In this document: positions 34,883 through 44,396 of the stretch, piece by piece
Layout: the number at the start of each line of letters is the position of its first letter
Position numbering within the stretch: the first letter of the stretch is position 1
NCBI RefSeq assembly: GCF_019623905.1
Contig: NZ_CP069370.1
Span: 1,798,001 to 1,862,000, forward strand
DNA: 64,000 nt
Direction of reading: 5' to 3'
Source of the DNA: Neotabrizicola shimadae
GTDB taxonomy: Bacteria > Pseudomonadota > Alphaproteobacteria > Rhodobacterales > Rhodobacteraceae
Notes under the pieces: generated by a model
Database searches by the model: none
The model's input: the letters and a program-made list of their open reading frames with translations, nothing else
What the model was told of the DNA's origin: nothing
Translations under genes and position numbers: made by a program

Positions 34883-35671
34883 ATGACGGGCGAAGCGGCA
34901 GAGGGCCGGGTAGTGGTGGACTTGTCCGGCAAGGACGTGCTGCCCTTCCTGCAGGGTCTGGTCACCAACGACGTCCTGCCGCTGGCGAAGGGCCCCGGGC
35001 TTGTGTGGGCCGCGCTGTTGACGCCGCAGGGCAAGTATCTGGCCGATTTCTTCGTGGGCCACTTGCCGGACGGACGCATGATCCTGGACTTGCCGGCCCC
35101 CCTTGCCGACGCCACGCTGAAACGGCTGACGATGTATCGCCTGCGGGCGGACGTGAGGATGGCGCCGACGGACCTGCAGGTCGGCCGCGGCATCGACGAC
35201 GCACCCGAGGGCGCCTTGCCCGATCCGCGGCACCCCGGTTTGGGCTGGCGCCTTTACGGAAACGCGCCCGGCGGGCCGGAAACGACAGACTGGGATGCGA
35301 TCCGCGTGGCCCATGTCATCCCCGAAAGCGGGATCGAACTGCTGCCTGAGGACGCCTATATCCTTGAAGCCGGGTTCGAACGGCTGCACGGCGTGGACTT
35401 CCGCAAGGGTTGTTATGTCGGCCAGGAGGTCACCGCGCGCATGAAGCACAAGACCGAGTTGCGCAAGGGTCTGGTGCGCGTCCTGGTCGAGGGACAGGCG
35501 GTGCCTGGCAGCACGGTCCTTTCGGGCGAGCGCGACGTTGGACGGCTTTTCACCACGGCAGGTGGTCGCGGCATTGCTCATCTGCGGCTGGACAGGGCTG
35601 AGGGGGTCATGCAGGCAGGCTCGGCCGTGGTGCGGCTGGACCCGGACTGGCCCGAGGCGGCGCGCGGCTGA
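34883..35671 (+). CDS. folate-binding protein YgfZ-like (GcvT family)
   Basis: A 262-residue protein of the YgfZ/IBA57 group of the GcvT fold. The signature KGCYVGQEVTAR contains the conserved Cys. N-terminal sequence LSGKDVLPFLQGLVTND matches the family. It uses tetrahydrofolate to help make or repair certain Fe-S proteins such as MiaB. The ATG at 34883 begins MTGEAAEG; in-frame sequence upstream is not conserved in character. It appears monocistronic. Confidence 0.87.
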   Translation: MTGEAAEGRVVVDLSGKDVLPFLQGLVTNDVLPLAKGPGLVWAALLTPQGKYLADFFVGHLPDGRMILDLPAPLADATLKRLTMYRLRADVRMAPTDLQVGRGIDDAPEGALPDPRHPGLGWRLYGNAPGGPETTDWDAIRVAHVIPESGIELLPEDAYILEAGFERLHGVDFRKGCYVGQEVTARMKHKTELRKGLVRVLVEGQAVPGSTVLSGERDVGRLFTTAGGRGIAHLRLDRAEGVMQAGSAVVRLDPDWPEAARG

Positions 35672-35738
35672 GGCCAGTACATTCACGCAAAGGTCAAGGT
35701 TGCGACGTGGCGTTCCATGTCAAAACTGCGACAAATGC

Positions 35739-35770
35739 TTGATTTGTTCTGTAAGTGTCCCATATATGGG
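35739..35770 (+). promoter_or_regulatory. candidate promoter with CCCATATATGGG dyad upstream of DUF6280 gene
   Basis: TTGATT (35739-35744), 16 bases, then CATATA (35761-35766) resembles a sigma-70 promoter. The -10 lies inside a perfect 12-nt dyad CCCATATATGGG (35759-35770). The ATG is 163 bases further on, so the leader would be long. Confidence 0.4.
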
Positions 35771-35932
35771 CGGTTCGCTGTTACTGCGCCGACAAGATAC
35801 GGTGGTTGTTGCTTTCCACCCATGCAGGCGCCGCATGGCAGGCATGACGAAGAAGAAACCCCGAATCGTCCGGCAACGGGTAGGTTCGGCGGACGCCCGA
35901 AAACACAAGACCGAGACGACAAGGACGACGAG

Positions 35933-36253
35933 ATGGCTGATTTCGTTGATAGCACCGCTTTCAACTACGAGCAGGGGCAGCGTGCGCGTAAACTGTTTGC
36001 GGCCGTCGTGCTGGCTGCATTGGACGACGCGATCGCTGACGACAAGAAGTATGGCAACGGCCCCGAGCAGATCGCCCGGTGGGCGCGGTCCCGTGATGGG
36101 CGCGAGGTCCTGTCCTGTGCCGGGATCGACCCGAACGAGCGCGTGGTCAAGGGCCTGATGGAATTCGTTTCGAAGGGTGTCCGCACCTCGGTCGCGCTGT
36201 CGCGCGAAGAGAGCGAGCGCCGCCATGCGCTGGAGCAGGCCGAGGCCGCTTGA
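35933..36253 (+). CDS. DUF6280 family protein
   Basis: A 106-residue cytosolic protein resembling the DUF6280 family of Rhodobacterales; no function is known. It begins MADFVDSTAFNYEQGQRARK and is mainly helical, with a conserved-looking middle DDKKYGNGPEQIARWARS and an acidic, Ala-rich end. An in-frame ATG exists at 35717, but the intervening residues are low-complexity and basic, so the later start is preferred. A strong terminator follows. Confidence 0.78.
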   Translation: MADFVDSTAFNYEQGQRARKLFAAVVLAALDDAIADDKKYGNGPEQIARWARSRDGREVLSCAGIDPNERVVKGLMEFVSKGVRTSVALSREESERRHALEQAEAA

Positions 36254-36279
36254 TCCCGTAGCTTTGCCGAACCATAAGG

Positions 36280-36309
36280 CGCGCCCCAGCCGGGGCGCGT
36301 TTCGTTTTG
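36280..36309 (+). terminator. rho-independent terminator
   Basis: Stem CGCGCCCC/GGGGCGCG with loop AGCC (36280-36299), then TTTCGTTTT. It lies 26 bases past the DUF6280 stop. Confidence 0.85.
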
Positions 36310-36345
36310 GTCAGAGCGCAAGGTGTTTCGGATCAGGTCTGACGT

Positions 36346-37188
36346 TCAGTCCAGATTGCGCACGGCCATAGACCGCGCGATTTCCTGGTGCACGAGCTTG
36401 CGAATGTTTCGCGTGATGCGCTCGCCAAGCGGACCTGCCAGTTCTTCGCGAAGCACGTCGCGCACGATTTCTCGCAGTCTCGCCTCGTCCATCAGGGCGG
36501 CCTCCGGCGATTCGATCATTTCGTCGTAATCATCGGCCTGCATCGGCTCGGGTCGTGCCATACCTTCGAGTTCGGCCCGGGCAGCCGCCTCGGCCGCATC
36601 CGACCACGCGCTGTCGCGCGGAGGGGTAATGGTGTCTTCTGGCTGCTGGATCTCGGCCATCGGCGCAGGCTGTTCCGCCGCGAGCGGCGCCGGTTCCATT
36701 TGCGCCCAGGCGGGCGACTCGTGGCGAAAGGAGGCCAGATCATCTTTGTAGATGAAAACGTCCGGGTCGGGCAGAACCTCGGGTTCCGGCTCCTGCTCCT
36801 TGACCGGCTGGATCGGTAGACCAAGACGCAAGCGGCCGCCATGGTGCGGGGCGGCAGCACGCGCTGCTGGCATGACCTGGGTTTCGAGGCGCAGCGGCGA
36901 CGGGTCGCCGGTTTCGGACTCCCATTCCGGTGTGCGGTCCTTCAGTGCCCGGCTAAGGGCAGCGACCACCATGTCAACGCGTGGCTCGGGCGGAACCACA
37001 GGCTCGGGCGTCAGGACAGGCCGTGCACCCGCCGGCTCCGGGATCACCCGTTGCGCCGGTGTCAGAAGAAGCTTGCCAGGTTCGGAGGCATCGCCATCGC
37101 GCTGTGCCGGACGAAGATCTTCAGTGACCAGCCGGCGGATCGAGACAAGCACATCTTCGATATCGCGCGATGTCATCTGTTCCGACAT
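36346..37188 (-). CDS. PopZ/DUF2497-like acidic protein
   Basis: A 280-residue cytosolic protein laid out like PopZ, the polar organising protein of alphaproteobacteria. A short N-terminal helix contains IEDVLVSIRRLV (PopZ family: EDILASIRRI). A long Pro/Glu/Ala-rich disordered middle follows (about residues 30-215). The C-terminal helices are LREIVRDVLREELAGPLGER and NIRKLVHQEIARSMA. These ends make it a likely DUF2497/PopZ relative, but the match is by layout and short motifs. An upstream in-frame ATG at 37203 is possible. Role at the pole is inference. Confidence 0.6.
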   Translation of the reverse strand: MSEQMTSRDIEDVLVSIRRLVTEDLRPAQRDGDASEPGKLLLTPAQRVIPEPAGARPVLTPEPVVPPEPRVDMVVAALSRALKDRTPEWESETGDPSPLRLETQVMPAARAAAPHHGGRLRLGLPIQPVKEQEPEPEVLPDPDVFIYKDDLASFRHESPAWAQMEPAPLAAEQPAPMAEIQQPEDTITPPRDSAWSDAAEAAARAELEGMARPEPMQADDYDEMIESPEAALMDEARLREIVRDVLREELAGPLGERITRNIRKLVHQEIARSMAVRNLD

Positions 37189-37270
37189 GGAGTCCCCGAT
37201 CATCCTGCCCCCCTCAGACAGTAGCGCCGAGGCCGGCGTGGCACAAGATTTGGACGAGCGCCGGGCGGTC

Positions 37271-38686
37271 TCAGGGCTGCTGTATGGTCTTCAGGATACG
37301 ATCGAGCTTTTTTCCCTGCGGACTTGACGTCGGCGCGCGGCGAACCGCGTTGTAATAGGCCGCTGGATCATAGACCGGCACGTTCAGCTTCAGGTGATCG
37401 ACAGTCAGCAGACCCATCGAGGCAAGCAGGTTATACGCCGCGACATAGCGCTCGGCCTCGGCCTGAAGCCGCGCGAAGCGGGCGTCCAGCAGGTCCTGTT
37501 CGGCATCCAGAACGTCGATGGTCGTGCGGGCGCCAAGGTTGGCTTCTTCCCTCATGCCCTCGAATGCGATCTGGGCCGCATCGACCTGCTTGACCGTTGC
37601 AGCGATGTTGGCACCCGAAACGGAAAGCTGGGACCAGGCATCGCCCACGTCCTGTTTGATTTCGACACCCACCTGCAAGAGATTGGAATCGGCGGCATCC
37701 AGTTGGGCGAGCGCCGCGCGGTAGGCGGCCGAAAGGCCACCGCCGCCATAGAGCGTCTGATTGAATTCGAAGTTGAACGTTGCGCTGCCCCCATCGAAGT
37801 TCAGATCGGCATCGTCATTGGCGGCCGTGAATTCGCTGCCGCCAAGGCGCAAGGTTCCAACCAGCTCGGGACCGAGTTCGGCACGAGCGCCTTCAACTGC
37901 AAGCCGTGCCACCGTCGCCTCGCGCTGCGCCTGACGCACCGCGGGATGCGTCCGCAGGGCGACGGCCTCGGCGTCTGCTTGCGAACTGGCGGTCTGCGGC
38001 ATCGGTGGCGTCCGGTCCAGCTCGCCGGGATAGTGCCCGACAGCGGCCTTGTAAGCTTCGCGAGCGACGAGAAGATCGCCCTCGGCGGAAGACAGGCCGG
38101 CCTGAGCCTGGGCAAGCTGGGCCTCGGCAAGGGCCACGTCGGTGCGGGTGACCTCGCCCACTTCGAAGCGGTCCTGCGTGGCTTTCAATTCCTCGGACAG
38201 GAGGCGGACGTTGTTCTCGCGGATGGCGACGACTTCCTGGTTCACGCGGACCTGAATGTAGGCGCGCACGGCGGACAGAAGGACCTGCTGTTCGATCTGC
38301 AGCAAAGCCTCGCGTGTGGCGAGCACGGTTTCCTTTGCGCTTTCAACGCCGATGGCGTTACGGCCGAAGTCGTACAGCGTTGCCTGAGCGACAATGGCAT
38401 AGGTCGCGGTCAGGTCGCTCCAGTTGTTGTCGAAGCTGCGGCCGTCCGCATAGAGGGTGCGATCGGTCGTTGCATTCGCAACGAACTGGACGATCGGCCT
38501 GAGCTGCGCCACGGCTGCGGCAACGCCCTCGTCTGCCGCGCGGAGCAGTGCTTCGTTCTGGTCGAGGAGGTTCGAGTTCTTGTAGGCCGATATCAGGGCA
38601 TCGCCGAGGGATTCCGCCCAGGCGGCCGGGGCCTGCATCCCCGCTGTCAGCGACAGTGCCACCACTACCCGTTTCACGAAGTGCAT
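37271..38686 (-). CDS. tolC: TolC family outer membrane efflux/secretion protein
   Basis: A 471-residue exported TolC-type channel. The signal peptide (about residues 1-24) ends AAWA before ESLGDALISAYKNSN. The two repeated helical halves are visible, with NPGLSAA-like and YQVGEVTRTDVALAEAQLAQAQAGL-type segments (here RFEVGEVTRTDVALAEA), and the second repeat has EANLGARTTIDVLDAEQDLL. It forms the trimeric tunnel for type I secretion and RND efflux. No pump gene is adjacent. The pcm gene lies 47 bases upstream on the same strand, a pairing common in this group. Confidence 0.92.
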   Translation of the reverse strand: MHFVKRVVVALSLTAGMQAPAAWAESLGDALISAYKNSNLLDQNEALLRAADEGVAAAVAQLRPIVQFVANATTDRTLYADGRSFDNNWSDLTATYAIVAQATLYDFGRNAIGVESAKETVLATREALLQIEQQVLLSAVRAYIQVRVNQEVVAIRENNVRLLSEELKATQDRFEVGEVTRTDVALAEAQLAQAQAGLSSAEGDLLVAREAYKAAVGHYPGELDRTPPMPQTASSQADAEAVALRTHPAVRQAQREATVARLAVEGARAELGPELVGTLRLGGSEFTAANDDADLNFDGGSATFNFEFNQTLYGGGGLSAAYRAALAQLDAADSNLLQVGVEIKQDVGDAWSQLSVSGANIAATVKQVDAAQIAFEGMREEANLGARTTIDVLDAEQDLLDARFARLQAEAERYVAAYNLLASMGLLTVDHLKLNVPVYDPAAYYNAVRRAPTSSPQGKKLDRILKTIQQP

Positions 38687-38733
38687 TCTGCTCGCCCTTT
38701 GTTGTGTCCTTGCCGCCGGTTCCGGCAGCTGTC

Positions 38734-39387
38734 TTAGAGTGCGAAGGCCCGACGTTTTGCGAAGCCCGGCAGGACCGGGGCCGCAGCGTTGAATACGAAG
38801 CGCCATGTGATGACACCGTCGATCTTGTAGCCGACGCGCGCTTCGCCAAGAGCCCCTTCCATGAAGATCGCGGCGATGCGGCCGCCTTCCTTCAATTGGG
38901 CGAGCAGCGTGGCGGGCACCTCCTCGACGGCGCCTTCGATGGCGATCACGTCGAAGGGTCCGTGCTTGGCCGAGCCGGCCGCCAGCGGCCCACCGATCAC
39001 GGCGGCATTATCCACGGATTCCGCCGAAAGCCGGGCCTGCGCCTCGGCAACCATGGCTTCGTCTTCTTCCACCGCAACGACGGCTTCTGCCAGACGCGCG
39101 ATCACCGCAGTCGAATAGCCAAGGCCACAGCCCACATCGAGCACCAGTTCCACCGGCTGAACATCAAGGGCGTCAAGGATCTTGGCGAGCGTGCGCGGAT
39201 CCAGAACCACGCGACCAGGGGCCAGTTCGACATGCTCTCCGACATAGGCGGCTTCGCGCTGCGACTCGGGCACGAAAACCTCGCGCGGGATTGTCAGCAT
39301 CGCATCGATGATGGGAAACTTGGTCACGTCCGATGGGCGCACCTGCGTATCGACCATGGTGATGCGGCGGTGACGGAAGTCGGTCAT
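38734..39387 (-). CDS. pcm: protein-L-isoaspartate O-methyltransferase
   Basis: A 217-residue SAM-dependent methyltransferase of the Pcm family, which repairs isoaspartyl residues. Seen: [20 protein letters not shown] near the N-terminus, [17 protein letters not shown], and the SAM motif [20 protein letters not shown], whose DVGCGLGY differs from the usual EIGTGSGY. The Rhodobacterales branch with this N-terminus may have a different substrate. It lies just upstream of tolC and is probably cotranscribed with it. Confidence 0.82.
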   Translation of the reverse strand: MTDFRHRRITMVDTQVRPSDVTKFPIIDAMLTIPREVFVPESQREAAYVGEHVELAPGRVVLDPRTLAKILDALDVQPVELVLDVGCGLGYSTAVIARLAEAVVAVEEDEAMVAEAQARLSAESVDNAAVIGGPLAAGSAKHGPFDVIAIEGAVEEVPATLLAQLKEGGRIAAIFMEGALGEARVGYKIDGVITWRFVFNAAAPVLPGFAKRRAFAL

Positions 39388-39547
39388 GTCTGAACTCGTC
39401 AGTCTAGTTCCTGCTTGAATCGTCTTGCCATAACAATCCGGCACGGGCAACCGGCGGCTGCGCCGCACATGGGATCATCGCAAGATTTCCGCCGGCCGTG
39501 GCACCTCTGCCCCCGTATAGCCCTCTCGGGATACAGATACCTGACGC

Positions 39548-40171
39548 TCAGGCGGGGCGAAGCGGAAGCCCGCCGTGCCGTTCCAGAAAATGCACGACTT
39601 CGTCCACCCCGTGCCGGTGGCGAAGCCGCGCCATGACATAGGGTCGCGCTCCACGGGCGCGGCGGGTGTCGTCTTCCAGAAGCGTCACGTCGACCCCGAC
39701 ATGCGGGGCAAGGTCGATCTTGTTCACGACGAGGAGGTCCGAGCGCGTGACGCCGGGACCACGCTTGCGGGGGATGTCCTGCCCGGCCGCGGTGTCGATG
39801 ACATAGATGGTCAGGTCGGCGAGTTCTGGCGAAAAGGTGGCGGCAAGGTTGTCACCTCCGCTTTCGATCAGGATCAGGTCCAGGTCGGGATGCGCGCGGT
39901 TCAACTCGGCCACGGCGGCCAGGTTGATGGAAGCATCTTCGCGGATCGCCGTGTGCGGGCAGCCTCCGGTTTCGACCCCGCGGATCCGGTCGGCGGGCAG
40001 CACCTGGGCGCGCAAGAGGTAGTCCGCATCCTCGCGCGTGTAGATGTCGTTGGTGATGACCGCCATGGAACAGCGGGCGGCCAGCGCGCGCGACAGCTGT
40101 TCGGTCAGGGTGGTCTTGCCGGCGCCAACGGGGCCGCCGATGCCGACGCGGAGGGGGCCATTGCCCTTCAT
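39548..40171 (-). CDS. ureG: urease accessory GTPase UreG
   Basis: A 207-residue GTPase that delivers nickel to urease. The P-loop is [11 protein letters not shown] (about residues 12-22). The nickel site motif CPH lies in [15 protein letters not shown], and the specificity motif is VVNKIDLAP. Its ATG overlaps the ureF stop (ATGA). It is the last gene of the urease cluster. Confidence 0.96.
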   Translation of the reverse strand: MKGNGPLRVGIGGPVGAGKTTLTEQLSRALAARCSMAVITNDIYTREDADYLLRAQVLPADRIRGVETGGCPHTAIREDASINLAAVAELNRAHPDLDLILIESGGDNLAATFSPELADLTIYVIDTAAGQDIPRKRGPGVTRSDLLVVNKIDLAPHVGVDVTLLEDDTRRARGARPYVMARLRHRHGVDEVVHFLERHGGLPLRPA

Positions 40172-40809
40172 GTGCGAAAAATCCTTACATCCATGGTTTC
40201 GTGCCGCATAGCGGCCAGATCGGCGCCAAGTGCTACGCTGCCCAGGTCGGCCTCGCCTGCCTCGACACATTCGGCGGCCAATGCCTCGATCAGCGGGTGC
40301 AGCGCCGCCAGAACCGCCTGGCCCTCGGTCTGGCCAAGCGGCAGGAAGCGGATGCCGACCGAAACGAGGTTGGCAATAAAGGCGTGCAGGTAGAGCGCGA
40401 TCACCTGCTCGCGTGGCAGGTCCAGCATTCGGGCGGCCTCGCCCACAGCAACGGGAAGGACGCGCGGGGGCAAGTCTCGGCCAGAGATGCCAGCCACGGT
40501 CCGGGCGAAAGCACGGCCCTGGTCCAGCGTTTCTGTCAGCCGCTCTGCCGAAGGACAAAGCGCCCGAGCCAGACCGTCCAGAGCCGCGTGATCGGCGCCG
40601 TCCCGCAGCGCGAGAGACAGAAGGATGGCATCCTGCCGACCAGACCCGAAGCGCAGGATGTCCGACAGCCAATCACGCAGCGAGTCTGCACCCTTCAGCC
40701 CGCCTTCGGCAATCATCCATTCCAACCCGTGCGAATAGGCGAACCCCCCTGTCGGGAAGGCCGGCGACAGCCATTGCGTCAGGGTCAGCAGGCCTGGGAC
40801 GGAATTCAT
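40168..40809 (-). CDS. ureF: urease accessory protein UreF
   Basis: A 213-residue all-helical protein that forms the UreD-UreF-UreG complex on apo-urease and controls UreG. The opening [22 protein letters not shown]-type sequence (here [20 protein letters not shown]) is the family signature. It overlaps ureE and ureG by four bases each (ATGA), so the three are translationally coupled. Confidence 0.95.
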   Translation of the reverse strand: MNSVPGLLTLTQWLSPAFPTGGFAYSHGLEWMIAEGGLKGADSLRDWLSDILRFGSGRQDAILLSLALRDGADHAALDGLARALCPSAERLTETLDQGRAFARTVAGISGRDLPPRVLPVAVGEAARMLDLPREQVIALYLHAFIANLVSVGIRFLPLGQTEGQAVLAALHPLIEALAAECVEAGEADLGSVALGADLAAMRHETMDVRIFRT

Positions 40810-41378
40810 GCCTCGGGCTCGTCCGCCTCGTCATCGTCGCTGCGATTGTGGGCGGAATGGTGGTGAAGGCGACCGTGGCCGTGGCCATGATCGTGCCCCA
40901 TGGTGCGCCCGTGACCATAGGCCCCGCCCTCGGGGGTGAAGGGTTCGCTCGACCGTACCACCGTCGCGCCCAGTTGGAGCAGCATGGCCTCCAGCACGTG
41001 ATCCTGTCGGATCAGCAGACGGTCGGGCTCGATCTGGCAAGGGGTGTGACGGTTGCCGATGTGCCAGGCCAGTCTTGGAAGATCGCCCGTGACAACCAGG
41101 ATCGGCTCCTCGGCAGCGATCACTTCGACCAGCCGACCGTCGGCCAGCTGCAGCGCATCGCCCTGATCCAGGCTGGTGGTTTCAGGCAAATCCACAAGGA
41201 AACCCTCGGCATGAACCGTCTCGAGACGCTTCCGACGCAGGAAACGCTCGTCATAGCTCAACACCACCAAGTCATAGGCACCCGACCAGGTGCCGCGGTG
41301 CAGGACGGCGCGGGCGGACGGCAGGTCTTGGTCATGCTCATGGGGGTGGTCATGATGGTCGTGGTGATCGTGCGGCAT
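40806..41378 (-). CDS. ureE: urease accessory nickel chaperone UreE
   Basis: A 190-residue nickel metallochaperone with the UreE N-terminal and C-terminal domains. It is His-rich at both ends: MPHDHHDHHDHPHEHDQD at the start and HGRTMGHDHGHGHGRLHHH near the end. Most UreE proteins carry only the C-terminal tail. The central WHIGNRHTPCQIE holds the conserved metal-binding His. It overlaps ureF by four bases. Confidence 0.94.
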   Translation of the reverse strand: MPHDHHDHHDHPHEHDQDLPSARAVLHRGTWSGAYDLVVLSYDERFLRRKRLETVHAEGFLVDLPETTSLDQGDALQLADGRLVEVIAAEEPILVVTGDLPRLAWHIGNRHTPCQIEPDRLLIRQDHVLEAMLLQLGATVVRSSEPFTPEGGAYGHGRTMGHDHGHGHGRLHHHSAHNRSDDDEADEPEA

Positions 41379-41397
41379 CCTGGGCCTCTTGCAGGGC

Positions 41398-42015
41398 TTA
41401 TTGGGGCGCGCGCAGCGCCTTCAGGTCCAAACGGGTATCGATCCCCGTGCGGTGATCAGTATAGCGGGTTTCCAGCCCCAGTCCGAGTTCTGGGAAGTAG
41501 TCCCACCTCCGGGTGAAATGAGCGGTGTCACCCACGAAAGTCGCCTCGACAGGGATCATGCGATACTTGCAGCCAGAAAGGGTGACGGTCTGTTCGGACT
41601 GATAGGAATAGGTCACCTGATAATCGGCCCGCGACTTCACTGGCCGGGCCGGTGGTACCGCCTCGGTTTCGGCGACGATGGAGAGGCGCGTCTTCCAGGC
41701 TTCCCCCGCCTGCGGCGCCTTCTGACGGCCCGCGCGACGGAATATGGTCTCTGTCGCGGGCGTTCCGGGCGGACCCAGCCGGTCCAGCGCCTTCTGTGTG
41801 AAGATGCCGTACTTTGCCTCGACCCGGTCTATGCGGTTTGCATCCCCAAGCGCATAGTCGATGCGCAGGACATCGCGTGGCCCACGGACGGCAGAGCCCG
41901 TCCGGCCATCGGCGCGGGTGAACATGACGCCCGAGTCCAGCGACGCCTCGGTCAGGCATTCTGCGCCGACCGGCGTGGACGCCAGAAGGGCGAGGAGCAG
42001 GGACAGTCGCAGCAT
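41398..42015 (-). CDS. secreted protein of unknown function in the urease cluster
   Basis: A 205-residue exported protein that I do not recognise. The signal peptide (about residues 1-18, MLRLSLLLALLASTPVGA) is followed by two conserved-looking Cys (one right after the cleavage site, one in LSGCKYRM) and a beta-rich body with an aromatic C-terminal half. It sits between the DUF1127 gene and ureE, 19 bases before ureE, so it is probably transcribed with the urease genes. A role in urease biology is only suggested by position. Confidence 0.7.
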   Translation of the reverse strand: MLRLSLLLALLASTPVGAECLTEASLDSGVMFTRADGRTGSAVRGPRDVLRIDYALGDANRIDRVEAKYGIFTQKALDRLGPPGTPATETIFRRAGRQKAPQAGEAWKTRLSIVAETEAVPPARPVKSRADYQVTYSYQSEQTVTLSGCKYRMIPVEATFVGDTAHFTRRWDYFPELGLGLETRYTDHRTGIDTRLDLKALRAPQ

Positions 42016-42103
42016 GGGACTCACTGTGTTGGGTGCCGGTCGACATTGGTCGAAAGCCGATCCTTTCGCAATCGCCGCGCATCCCTGACAGGCAATGCCA
42101 CCC

Positions 42104-42364
42104 TCATGCGGGAAGCGACGCCCCGGAACGCCAGCCGAACAGGTCGCGGAACAGCCAGCGGGGGAGCTCGCCCCGGTTGAGACCCATGCCGTGAAGCGCG
42201 GCATCCGGCAAGGCATAGAGCCGGGCGAACTCCCGTTCCCGGCAAAGCCTTTGACGGGACAAGTTGAAGCCCGGAGCCTCGGTGCACAAGAACAGGTCAA
42301 GCGCCGCGGCGGCCTCGGGCGAAAGCGGCGAATTGGCGGGGATCAAGCGTGTCGCGGCGGGCAT
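42104..42364 (-). CDS. small DUF1127-like protein
   Basis: An 86-residue protein. Its second half, EREFARLYALPDAALHGMGLNRGEL, follows the DUF1127 pattern (arginine-rich, 'L.D..L.DIGL.R.EI'), though less Arg-rich than usual. DUF1127 proteins can bind RNA and affect phosphate and carbon metabolism in alphaproteobacteria. The N-terminal half (SPLSPEAAAALDLF) is extra. It lies between ureC and the secreted protein gene on the urease strand. The function is unknown. Confidence 0.65.
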   Translation of the reverse strand: MPAATRLIPANSPLSPEAAAALDLFLCTEAPGFNLSRQRLCREREFARLYALPDAALHGMGLNRGELPRWLFRDLFGWRSGASLPA

Positions 42365-42508
42365 GGTTGCCTCCGGGTTGCGATCCTCCCTTCAGACAGG
42401 GTGGTGCGACTCGGCTCGGCCTGTCCAGCCCCCTTGCTGCGGCGCAGCGAAAATTGTGCGGCGGCATTTCGGAAAGACACAGCGAACCTCACCGGTAGCC
42501 AGAACCGA

Positions 42509-44251
42509 TCAGAACAGGAAGTACCGCTGCGCCAGCGGCAGTTCCTTGGCCGGCTCGCAGGTCAGAAGCACCCCATCCGCGCGGACCTCGTAGGTTTCCG
42601 GGTCCACCTCGATGCTTGGAGTGGCATCGTTCAGCTTCATGTCGCGCTTGCCGATGTTGCGGCAGTTCTCCACCGCGAGCATGTCCTTGGCGAGGCCGTA
42701 CCGGCCCCTGACGTCCGCTTCCATTCCCGCGGCACTGGTGAAGATCACGGCGTTGCGTTCGACCGACCGGCCGAACGCGCCGAACATGGGCCGTGTGTGT
42801 ACCGGCTGTGGCGTGGGGATGCTGGCGTTCGGGTCGCCCATCTGGGCCACGACGATACAGCCACCGATCAGCACCATTTCGGGCTTTGCGCCGAAGAAGG
42901 CGGGGGACCAAAGCACCAGATCGGCGCGCTTGCCCTTCTCGACGCTGCCGATGTGGCGCGACAGGCCGTGCGCAATGGCGGGGTTGATCGTGTACTTGGC
43001 GACATAGCGCTTCACGCGCACATTGTCGTTTTCGCCCTGCTCTTCCGGAAGCCGCCCCCGCTGAACCTTCATCTTGTGCGCGGTCTGCCAGGTGCGGGTG
43101 ATGACCTCGCCCACGCGGCCCATCGCCTGACTGTCGGACGAGATCACCGAGAAGGCACCCATGTCGTGCAGGATGTCCTCGGCCGCAATGGTCTCGCGCC
43201 GGATGCGGCTTTCGGCGAAGGCCACGTCCTCGGGGATATGCGGATCAAGGTGATGGCAAACCATCAGCATGTCGAGGTGTTCCTCGATCGTATTCACCGT
43301 GTAGGGCATGGTCGGGTTGGTCGAGGACGGCAGCACGTTCTGGCTGGCCACGACCTTGATGATGTCGGGCGCATGGCCGCCCCCTGCCCCTTCGGTGTGG
43401 AAGGCGTGGATGGTGCGGCCGCCGATGGCCTTCAGAGTATTCTCGACAAAGCCGGATTCATTCAGCGTGTCGGTGTGGATCATCACCTGCACGTCCATCG
43501 CGTCGGCCACAGTCAGGCAGCAGTCGATGGCGGCCGGAGTGGTCCCCCAATCCTCGTGCAGCTTCAGGCAGGAGGCGCCGGCGCGGATCTGTTCCTCCAG
43601 CGCGGCGGGCAGCGAGGCATTGCCTTTGCCGGCGAAGGCCAGGTTCATCGGAAAGGCATCCGCGGCCTGCATCATCCGCATCAGGTGCCATGGCCCTGGC
43701 GTGCAGGTCGTGGCCAACGTGCCATGCGCGGGGCCGGTGCCACCGCCCAGCATCGTGGTCAGCCCCGAATGAAGTGCATCGTCGATCTGCTGCGGCGCGA
43801 TGAAATGGATGTGGGCGTCCATGCCACCGGCGGTGAGGATCTTGCCTTCGCCGGCGATGATCTCTGTCCCGGGCCCGATGATGACATCGACTCCCGGCTG
43901 GGTGTCGGGGTTGCCGGCCTTGCCGATCACCGCGATACGCCCGTCGCGTAGGCCGACATCGGCCTTGTAAATACCGGTCCAGTCCAGGATCAGCGCATTG
44001 GTGATGACCGTGTCCATAGCACCCTCGGCGCGGGTCAACTGGCTTTGTCCCATGCCATCGCGAATGACCTTGCCCCCGCCGAACTTCACCTCTTCGCCAT
44101 AGCGCGGCGCGTTGGCCCCTCCGGCCGAGCGTTCGGCGATCAGGTCGCGCTCGACCTCGATGATCAGCTCGGTATCGCCCAGACGAAGGCGGTCGCCCGT
44201 GGTGGGGCCATACATATCGGCATAGGCGGCGCGGGTGATACGGGCGGGCAT
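42509..44251 (-). CDS. ureC: urease subunit alpha
   Basis: A 580-residue catalytic subunit that hydrolyses urea to ammonia and carbamate at a dinickel site. The nickel ligands include His147 and His149 in GGMDAHIHF and the carbamylated Lys230 in CLKLHEDWG; the flap has [13 protein letters not shown] with the conserved Cys-His. It is about 13 residues longer than Klebsiella UreC. Most of this is an insertion near residues 40-49 ([11 protein letters not shown]) just before [10 protein letters not shown]. It is separated from ureB by a phasin-like gene and an opposite-strand cytochrome gene, so it needs its own promoter. Confidence 0.96.
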   Translation of the reverse strand: MPARITRAAYADMYGPTTGDRLRLGDTELIIEVERDLIAERSAGGANAPRYGEEVKFGGGKVIRDGMGQSQLTRAEGAMDTVITNALILDWTGIYKADVGLRDGRIAVIGKAGNPDTQPGVDVIIGPGTEIIAGEGKILTAGGMDAHIHFIAPQQIDDALHSGLTTMLGGGTGPAHGTLATTCTPGPWHLMRMMQAADAFPMNLAFAGKGNASLPAALEEQIRAGASCLKLHEDWGTTPAAIDCCLTVADAMDVQVMIHTDTLNESGFVENTLKAIGGRTIHAFHTEGAGGGHAPDIIKVVASQNVLPSSTNPTMPYTVNTIEEHLDMLMVCHHLDPHIPEDVAFAESRIRRETIAAEDILHDMGAFSVISSDSQAMGRVGEVITRTWQTAHKMKVQRGRLPEEQGENDNVRVKRYVAKYTINPAIAHGLSRHIGSVEKGKRADLVLWSPAFFGAKPEMVLIGGCIVVAQMGDPNASIPTPQPVHTRPMFGAFGRSVERNAVIFTSAAGMEADVRGRYGLAKDMLAVENCRNIGKRDMKLNDATPSIEVDPETYEVRADGVLLTCEPAKELPLAQRYFLF

Positions 44252-44396
44252 GATCAGGCTCCGTTCGGGACTCTCACAGGGAAAAGTTGACTTGGCGATG
44301 CCGCGTTCTACGCTGGTCGCGCCGGGGCCTCGCTTGCCCCGACGCCAGCGCGGCGGTCCAAACCGCCGGCAAGCCTGTTTCGGGAGGACAAGTGAG
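44252..44396. promoter_or_regulatory. divergent control region, ureC / cytochrome c
   Basis: A 145-base gap between ureC (minus) and the cytochrome c gene (plus) must hold both promoters, because neither gene can be read through from upstream. I see GGGAGGA before the cytochrome ATG but no clear operator. Confidence 0.4.

Noticed and set aside
35717-35932. 72-residue N-terminal extension of the DUF6280 protein
   Set aside because: The extension is basic and low in complexity and would begin upstream of the candidate promoter; the later ATG matches the expected family length.
40172-40672. Possible N-terminal extension of UreG
   Set aside because: The extension lies entirely inside ureF in another frame, and the ATG at 40171 overlaps the ureF stop as in coupled operons.
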